From the NCBI GenBank assembly GCA_018436095.1, contig JAHDMJ010000003.1, forward strand, positions 93,518 to 157,517: a stretch of 64,000 nucleotides of DNA, in the 5' to 3' direction. This DNA comes from Clostridia bacterium. Lineage in GTDB: Bacteria; Bacillota; Peptococcia; DRI-13; UBA5745. Below are positions 58,965 through 64,000 of the stretch, piece after piece. The translations under genes were made by a program, and so were the position numbers. Numbering within the stretch: position 1 is the first letter of the stretch; every line of letters begins with the position of its first letter. Below the pieces are notes generated by a model. It was given only the letters and a program-made list of their open reading frames with translations. It made no database searches and was not told where the DNA came from.

Positions 58965-59505
58965 AAAACAAGCCCTTGCCGGAAAACGGAGCCTATCGGT
59001 AAGGGATATTCTGTTTCTTTCCCTTTTGGTAGCCATGAGCCTGGCCCTCTCGGCAGTGGAAGCGGCGATTCCGCCTTTTATTCCATTGCCGGGGGTTAAG
59101 CTTGGACTGGCTAATATTATCACCCTGACGGCTTTCGGTTTTTTCCCAAGAAGGCAGGTTTTCCTGGTGGTGGTGTTGCGGTTGCTCTTGGCCGGATTGG
59201 TGCTGGGCACTTTTCTGACTCCGGCTTTTTGGATTAGCTGGGGCGGCGGTTTAGTAAGTTTCTTTATTATGGCAATATTTACCGGAAGAAAATCCGTTTC
59301 TATTGTAGGGGTCAGCCTGGCGGGAGCGGCTGCTCATCATGGAGGACAATTGTTGATGGTAGCTCTTTTGTTAAGCAATACCGGGGTTTTTTACTATTTG
59401 CCCTGGCTTTTTCTTTCGGCTGTTCCCGTAGGGTTATTTACAGGGTTTTCCGCAAAGTCGGTGATTCAGGCATTGAGTAACTCGGGAATAAATGGTACAA
59501 TATAA
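58948..59505 (+). CDS. Gx transporter family membrane protein
   Basis: 185 residues, ATG after GAGGAGG (58938-58944). About five membrane segments; DILFLSLLVAMSLALSAVEAAIPPFIPLPGVKLGLANIITL and AGAAAHHGGQLLMVALLL are the family hallmarks. It was formerly annotated as heptaprenyl diphosphate synthase component I; now regarded as an ECF-like small transporter. Last gene of the rnf-apbE run. Confidence 0.88.
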   Translation: MASSNKKQALAGKRSLSVRDILFLSLLVAMSLALSAVEAAIPPFIPLPGVKLGLANIITLTAFGFFPRRQVFLVVVLRLLLAGLVLGTFLTPAFWISWGGGLVSFFIMAIFTGRKSVSIVGVSLAGAAAHHGGQLLMVALLLSNTGVFYYLPWLFLSAVPVGLFTGFSAKSVIQALSNSGINGTI

Positions 59506-59562
59506 ACAATAGCATAATGCTAAAGACTCCGGTTGAGGAGAGGACGAGAGGAGAGGTTGCCC

Positions 59563-59916
59563 ATGGTGATAGTGGAAAACGAACAGCTTTTTTTAGATCT
59601 GACAGTATTTGACGGTCTGTCGGACAAGCGTATTGAAGAATTGAAGGATGCCGGTTATCTTGATGGAGAATGCGAAAACACGGAAAAAGCCGAAGCATTT
59701 ATTAAAGCCTTCGTGGATAGTCGCGCCGATGAAGTAATAAAGACTTTGGATGAGCAGGGAAGCTATTTCAAGGACAAAGGCCACGTGATGTACCATGCCG
59801 GTTTAAAGAGCCTGATGGCCATGGAGGTCGTGATGGAGCATCTGGCCAACCATATGGTGATCAAGCGGAAGAGAAACGGCGATTACATCAAAAGAAACGG
59901 CATTAACACACCCTGA
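59563..59916 (+). CDS. hypothetical soluble protein
   Basis: 117 residues, ATG at 59563 after GAGAGG. MVIVENEQLFLDLTVFDGLS, AEAFIKAFVDSRADEVIKTL and MEVVMEHLANHMVIKRKRNG show a helical acidic protein with a basic end and no membrane segment. I recognise no family. It stands alone between the Gx transporter and rpe. The end of the gene is part of a duplicated 16-mer (see repeat at 59894). Confidence 0.65.
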   Translation: MVIVENEQLFLDLTVFDGLSDKRIEELKDAGYLDGECENTEKAEAFIKAFVDSRADEVIKTLDEQGSYFKDKGHVMYHAGLKSLMAMEVVMEHLANHMVIKRKRNGDYIKRNGINTP

Positions 59917-59959
59917 GCGTGGGGCTGGTTCGCCGTTTCTTAGGAAACGGCATTAACAC
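59894..59959. repeat. duplicated 16-mer with hairpin at the 3' end of the hypothetical gene
   Basis: GAAACGGCATTAACAC occurs at 59894-59909 (inside the coding end) and 59944-59959. AAGAAACGG (59892-59900) pairs with CCGTTTCTT (59933-59941), so the region can fold around the stop codon. Confidence 0.6.
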
Positions 59960-59977
59960 TCCTTAAAGGATATAAAA

Positions 59978-60646
59978 ATGGAAACGATTATTGCGCCATC
60001 TCTTTTGGCAGCCGATGCCGGGTTTTGGGGGCAGGAGATTAGGGAAGTGGCGGACGAAGGCATTGTCTGTCTGCATTTGGACATTATGGACGGCCGTTTT
60101 GTGCCCAACCTGACCTTTGGCCCCGGGCCGGTGGCCATGCTGAGAAAATATACCGATATGGAATTTGATGCTCATCTGATGGTGGTTGAGCCGGAGCGGT
60201 TGATTCCCGCTTTCGTAGCGGCTAAGGTGGACAGCATCACCGTCCACAGTGAGGCTTGTCTTCATTTGCACCGCACTCTGGAGATGATCAGGGAGCAGGG
60301 CGTGAAGGCCGGTGTTGCCATCAATCCTGCTACGCCTGTAGAGTTACTGGAGCCGGTATTGCCCTTTTTGGATCGGGTTCTGGTCATGACGGTAAACCCC
60401 GGCTTTGGCGGCCAAAAAGCTATTCTGCCTGTGTTAAAAAAGGTCAGATGGCTGAAGGCCAAAAAGCAAGAAGAAGACCTGGATTTTCAGATACAGGCCG
60501 ACGGCGGCGTCAATCAGCAAAACATCGGCGAATTCCTGGCTGCCGGTGTAGAAAACCTGGTCATTGGGTCCGCTTTATTTCAGCCGGGAAAGACCAGAGA
60601 CAATATCAAAGCTTTTCAGCGGTTGATTTCAGCTTTTGAAGGTTAA
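59978..60646 (+). CDS. rpe: ribulose-phosphate 3-epimerase
   Basis: 222 residues. IIAPSLLAADAGFWGQEI, CLHLDIMDGRFVPNLTFGP (HxD metal/catalytic), DAHLMVVEPERLIP, VLVMTVNPGFGGQKAI and ADGGVNQQNIGEFLAAGVENLVIGSALF define the TIM-barrel epimerase. It interconverts ribulose-5-P and xylulose-5-P in the pentose phosphate pathway. ATG after TTAAAGGA. A terminator follows immediately. Confidence 0.96.
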   Translation: METIIAPSLLAADAGFWGQEIREVADEGIVCLHLDIMDGRFVPNLTFGPGPVAMLRKYTDMEFDAHLMVVEPERLIPAFVAAKVDSITVHSEACLHLHRTLEMIREQGVKAGVAINPATPVELLEPVLPFLDRVLVMTVNPGFGGQKAILPVLKKVRWLKAKKQEEDLDFQIQADGGVNQQNIGEFLAAGVENLVIGSALFQPGKTRDNIKAFQRLISAFEG

Positions 60647-60679
60647 AAAAGCAGGCTTCTGATCAAAAGCCTGTTTTTC
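60646..60679 (+). terminator. terminator after rpe
   Basis: AAAAGCAGGCTT and AAGCCTGTTTTT arms around TCTGATCAA, with T-run at 60673-60678. Confidence 0.8.
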
Positions 60680-60693
60680 TTCTGAAAGGAATT

Positions 60694-62079
60694 ATGAATA
60701 AGACAACAGCTCTGTTGGGCGAAAGAGGGCTATTTGGTGACAAAGCCTTTTACCGAAGTTTAGTTACGCTGGCATTGCCCATAATGATTCAAAATTTTTT
60801 AATATCCTCTCTGAATATGATCGACACGGTAATGATCGGTGCGGTAGGAGAAAATGAAGTAGCGGCAGTAGGTGTTGCCAATCAAATTTTTTTCTTATTC
60901 AATATGGTGATTTACGGCGTTTCTTCCGGTGTCAGCATCTTTATTTCCCAGTATTGGGGCAGCGGCAACCGGCGGGATATCTTCCGCACGATAGGAGTGG
61001 GCTTGATCAGCCTGATTTTGTCCGGCGCCCTCTTCACGGCTCTGGCGGTCTTTTTTCCTATCCCGATCATGGGCTTGTTCAGTAATGCTGAGACAGTGTT
61101 GTACTTAGGCAGGGAGTACCTTTGGATCGTTTGTATCAGTTATATTCCTACGGCTATTACCTTTGTTTTTTCCCATGCCCAAAGAAGTATAAATAATGCA
61201 ACTGTACCCATGTTCATCAGCTTTCTGGCTATTTTAACAAATACGGTTTTTAATTACCTGCTTATTTTTGGCAAGCTGGGCTTGCCGGCTTTAGGTGTAA
61301 GAGGCGCCGCCATCGCTACGGTATTGGCCAGGTTTTTGGAATGCTTTTTAATGCTATTGATCAGCTTAAAACCGGGGCGGCCTTTGCGGGGCAGTCTCCG
61401 GGATTATTTGAATTTTGATTGGTCTTATATGCGCAGTATATATAACGTGGTTTTGCCTGTGGTAATGAACGAAGGACTATGGGGCCTGGGGGCGGTTTTC
61501 TATACGGCGGCCTACGGCAGAATCGGTACGGCGGCCTTGGCGGCCACCAATATCACCAATACGATTCAAAACTTTTTCATGGTGCTTTGCTTCAGTATAG
61601 CCAGTGCTTCCCTGGTGATGATCGGCCATCAAATTGGTTCCGGCGATAAAGAAAAAGTCAGGTTTTACGCTAACCGCTTTACGGTTCTTACGGGTTTGCT
61701 GGGGCTTTTTCTGGGTATGCTGATTTTGCTGAGCGGTTCCTGGGTATTATCCTTCTTTCGCATATCGGAAGGGGCTATCCGTTCGGCGGGGCTGATTTTA
61801 AAGATATTTGGCCTGACTTATTGTATCCGCCAAATTAATCTGGTTTTGATTGTAGGTATTTTTCGGGGAGGCGGCGACGCCAAGGCCTGTCTGGCTATGG
61901 ATTTGTCTACCATGTGGCTTGTAGGCGTTCCTCTGGCTTTTTTGGGGGCTGTTTATTGGCGGTTGCCGGTAGAGCAAGTAGTAGCCTTAATTACTATTGA
62001 AGAATTAATCAAATTCCTGATGGCTATGTGGCGGCTGAAAAGCGGCAAATGGATTCACGACCTGACGGAAGGGATTTAA
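60694..62079 (+). CDS. MATE family efflux transporter (second)
   Basis: 461 residues, 12 membrane segments. FYRSLVTLALPIMIQNFLISSLNMIDTVMIGAVG and GVSIFISQYWGSGNRRDIFR in the first half, ATNITNTIQNFFMVLCFSIASASLVMIGHQIG in the second. Diverged from the MATE at 27125, so not a recent duplicate. RBS GAAAGGAA. It ends 39 nt before dxr, which may be on the same transcript. Confidence 0.93.
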   Translation: MNKTTALLGERGLFGDKAFYRSLVTLALPIMIQNFLISSLNMIDTVMIGAVGENEVAAVGVANQIFFLFNMVIYGVSSGVSIFISQYWGSGNRRDIFRTIGVGLISLILSGALFTALAVFFPIPIMGLFSNAETVLYLGREYLWIVCISYIPTAITFVFSHAQRSINNATVPMFISFLAILTNTVFNYLLIFGKLGLPALGVRGAAIATVLARFLECFLMLLISLKPGRPLRGSLRDYLNFDWSYMRSIYNVVLPVVMNEGLWGLGAVFYTAAYGRIGTAALAATNITNTIQNFFMVLCFSIASASLVMIGHQIGSGDKEKVRFYANRFTVLTGLLGLFLGMLILLSGSWVLSFFRISEGAIRSAGLILKIFGLTYCIRQINLVLIVGIFRGGGDAKACLAMDLSTMWLVGVPLAFLGAVYWRLPVEQVVALITIEELIKFLMAMWRLKSGKWIHDLTEGI

Positions 62080-62118
62080 AGCAGATAGAGACAGAAGGAA
62101 TCGGAAGAGGAGGAGATT

Positions 62119-63324
62119 ATGGCAAAGCAAGGTGTAGCTGTCTTAGGGTCTACCGGCAGCATTGGCACGCAAACTTTGCAGGTTGTCAGGCATTTGGGGC
62201 TGGCAGTGGAGGCTCTGGCAGGCCATAATAATATGATGCTGCTGGCTCGCCAAGTTTCTGAGTTTGAGCCGCGGCTGGCAGTGACAGCCACAGCTCAAAA
62301 GGCCATGGAATTAAAAAAGCTGCTGCAAGAAGAGGGGAGCTGGATGCCGGAAATCATGTACGGCATGGAAGGCTATAAGCTGGCGGCTACTATGGGCTCT
62401 GCCGGCACAGTTGTGGCGGCCATCAGCGGTGTGGCTGGGTTAGAACCGGTATTGGCGGCGGCGAAAGCCGGTAAGCGGATAGCCTTGTCAAACAAGGAAT
62501 CCTTGGTGGTGGGGGGACAATTGGTTTGCGCCATGGCAGAAGCCCACGGCGCTTCCATCATACCGGTGGACAGTGAGCATTCCGCCATTTTTCAATGTCT
62601 TGGGGGGCGTACCGTTACGACGGCAGGCACATCAAGAGGAGTGGCGGCAGAAACGGCCAGGCAGACTTGCGGCACGGTAAGAAGACTGATTTTGACGGCT
62701 TCCGGCGGCCCTTTCCGGGGTTTTACCGAAAAACAATTGGCTGCCATAGGGCCTAAAGAAGCGCTGATGCACCCCACCTGGACCATGGGCAAAAAAGTTA
62801 CCATCGACAGCGCAACCTTGATGAATAAGGGCCTGGAAGTGATTGAGGCCCATTGGCTTTTTCAAGTGCCTCTGGCCAGAATTCAGGTAGTGGTTCATCC
62901 CCAAAGCATCATTCACTCCATGGTGGAATTTATCGACGGTCCTATATTGGCGCAAATGGGCCAGCCGGACATGCGCCAGCCTATACAGGTAGCTTTAACC
63001 TGGCCCCGGCGGCTTAAAGGCTGCAGCAATTATTTAAATTTTATGCAAGCTAAGGAATTGACCTTTGAAGAACCGGATTACCAGTTGTTTCCCTGCCTGA
63101 AGCTGGCTTATGAAGCCCTCAAAATCGGCGGCACTATGCCGGCGGTGCTCAACGGCGCCAACGAACGGGCCGTGGAAGCCTTCTTGGCGGGAAGAATCAG
63201 CTTTCTCGATATACCCCGGAAAATCAGCCAGGCCATGGAAGCCCATCAAGTGGTGGCCAAGCCTAAATTAGCCGATCTGCTGGGAGCCTGTGAAGAAGGA
63301 ATGAATGGAGTCTCCTGGAAATGA
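62119..63324 (+). CDS. dxr: 1-deoxy-D-xylulose 5-phosphate reductoisomerase
   Basis: 401 residues. GVAVLGSTGSIGTQTLQVV is the NADPH site; ALSNKESLVVGGQLV, PVDSEHSAIFQCL, LTASGGPFRG and HPTWTMGKKVTIDSATLMNKGLEVIEAHWLF are the catalytic and metal regions; SIIHSMVEFIDGPILAQMGQPDMRQPI follows. A ~20-residue insertion (RTVTTAGTSRGVAAETARQT) lies between the SEH and TASGG segments. It makes MEP in isoprenoid synthesis. RBS AGAGGAGGAG. Not in the usual cdsA-dxr-rseP order on its left side. Confidence 0.95.
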   Translation: MAKQGVAVLGSTGSIGTQTLQVVRHLGLAVEALAGHNNMMLLARQVSEFEPRLAVTATAQKAMELKKLLQEEGSWMPEIMYGMEGYKLAATMGSAGTVVAAISGVAGLEPVLAAAKAGKRIALSNKESLVVGGQLVCAMAEAHGASIIPVDSEHSAIFQCLGGRTVTTAGTSRGVAAETARQTCGTVRRLILTASGGPFRGFTEKQLAAIGPKEALMHPTWTMGKKVTIDSATLMNKGLEVIEAHWLFQVPLARIQVVVHPQSIIHSMVEFIDGPILAQMGQPDMRQPIQVALTWPRRLKGCSNYLNFMQAKELTFEEPDYQLFPCLKLAYEALKIGGTMPAVLNGANERAVEAFLAGRISFLDIPRKISQAMEAHQVVAKPKLADLLGACEEGMNGVSWK

Positions 63325-63824
63325 GTTCAATCGAAAAAGTTAAAAAGCACCTGAGTCAGTGGGGATTAGCCCATAAGGTGCAGGAGTTTTCCGTATCCAG
63401 CGCCACCGTGGAGCTGGCCGCTCAAGCGTTAAATGTAATTCCCGCCCGCATAGCCAAAAGCCTGACCTTTGCGGATCAAGACAATTGTCTGATGGTAGTG
63501 GCTGCCGGCGACGCCAGAATCAACAGCAGCAAGTATAAGCAGGCCTTCGGCAAAAAGCCCAATATGCTTTCGGCAGACCGGGTGCTGGATTTTACGGGCC
63601 ATGGGGTAGGGGGCGTATGCCCTTTTGCTCTTTCACCCCGGACAAGAGTATATCTGGATGTTTCCTTAAAGCGTTTTCAGACGGTTTATCCCGCTTGCGG
63701 CAGCAACAATTCCGCCATCGAACTGGATTTGGACCAGCTATGGCAGGCTGCCGGCGCTCTGGACTGGGTAGACGTATGCAACGACTGGGAGGCGCCGGCA
63801 CAGGCACCGGCACAGGATATGTAG
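63321..63824 (+). CDS. YbaK/EbsC-type aminoacyl-tRNA deacylase
   Basis: 167 residues, overlapping dxr by 4 nt. SSATVELAAQALNVIPARIAKSLTF (conserved Lys of the INK/ProX fold), MVVAAGDARINSSKYKQAFGKKPNML and GHGVGGVCPFALSPRTRVYLDVSLKRFQTVYPACGSNNSAIEL define the family, which hydrolyses mischarged tRNA in trans. The tail (APAQAPAQDM) runs into the first tandem-repeat-like bases downstream. Confidence 0.93.
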   Translation: MSSIEKVKKHLSQWGLAHKVQEFSVSSATVELAAQALNVIPARIAKSLTFADQDNCLMVVAAGDARINSSKYKQAFGKKPNMLSADRVLDFTGHGVGGVCPFALSPRTRVYLDVSLKRFQTVYPACGSNNSAIELDLDQLWQAAGALDWVDVCNDWEAPAQAPAQDM

Positions 63825-64000
63825 ACTTGTGCGCCGGTGCTGATCCAGACGCTTTCCAGGAATTGTAGACTAGCGCCCCGGTGCTGATGCAGACGCACCG
63901 GCACAGGGAATTGTAAACTAGCGCACCGGTGCTGGTCCAGACGCACCGGCACAGGGAATTGTAAACTAGCGCACCGGTGCTGGTCCAGACGCACCGGCAC
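63817..64000. repeat. 48-bp tandem repeat array, continuing beyond the window
   Basis: GTAGAC/GTAAAC anchors at 63821, 63865, 63913 and 63961 give periods of 44, 48 and 48 nt. The last two copies are identical as far as visible (GGGAATTGTAAACTAGCG, then GCACCGGTGC and GCACCGGCAC). Each unit holds the palindrome GCACCGGTGC and can fold GTGCGTCTGGACCAGCACCGG-type hairpins. 48 is a multiple of 3, so the minus strand reads as a 16-residue repeat (VPVRLDQHRCASLQFP), with no start signal. Older units to the left are more diverged. Confidence 0.85.

Noticed and set aside
63817..64000. CRISPR-like array at the right edge
   Set aside because: The full 48-bp period is repeated, with no unique spacers between copies; it is a simple tandem repeat.

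Overview
The window looks like part of the chromosome of an anaerobic, endospore-forming Clostridia-type Firmicute. The evidence is the forespore sigma factor SigG, an alpha/beta-type small acid-soluble spore protein next to its germination protease GPR, a six-subunit Rnf complex, many low-potential Fe-S oxidoreductases, strong Shine-Dalgarno sites and frequent GTG/TTG starts. I cannot name the genus.

Layout. 1-20.6 kb is accessory-like: a radical SAM/B12 protein with a methyltransferase, a serpin lipoprotein, an atypical uracil-DNA glycosylase relative, a DUF6323/DUF6179 pair, a Na+/solute symporter divergent from a LytTR/GHKL two-component system, PadR, a probable structured ncRNA, an aromatic-acid-exporter-like protein, an Fe-S aldo/keto reductase, a DUF134-Mrp-NifX operon, a membrane GGDEF protein, a flavodoxin and a lone OpuAC-type binding protein. 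Several genes here are broken (SMI1/KNR4, symporter and peroxiredoxin fragments). 20.7-28.5 kb holds PhoH, a Ppx::PPK chimera, tRNA-Leu, an ECF sigma factor with a DUF4349 membrane protein, and a MATE pump.

28.7-36 kb carries polA-coaE-lytic transglycosylase, a nicotinate phosphoribosyltransferase and a sigma-54 activator. A near-consensus -24/-12 promoter follows it and leads into a five-gene flavin/Fe-S dehydrogenase operon (36-39.4 kb). 39.7-44.8 kb is an envelope-quality/membrane-microdomain group (HtrA, NfeD, FloA, a Pro/Arg-rich protein, CPBP protease). 45-51.3 kb has a deacetylase, bactofilin, sigG, recG, SASP and gpr. 52-59.5 kb is rnfCDGEAB with the flavin transferase ApbE, a NusG-II protein and a Gx transporter. 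The right end has rpe, a MATE pump, dxr, a YbaK-type deacylase and a 48-bp tandem repeat that runs off the window.

The most unusual structure is a dispersed family of about 20-nt units (orientation ACAAACCTGCA-N-TTTTGCAC). I count about 18 units in four intergenic blocks (12.1-12.4, 18.8-19.2, 23.1-23.4 and 26.5-27.0 kb). They come with a shared 18-mer GACTTTTTCAGTGCCCTC, perfect 16-bp inverted pairs and larger homologous modules. One block forms the 3' end of the Ppx::PPK chimeric reading frame, which suggests that the family is, or was, mobile and disrupts genes.
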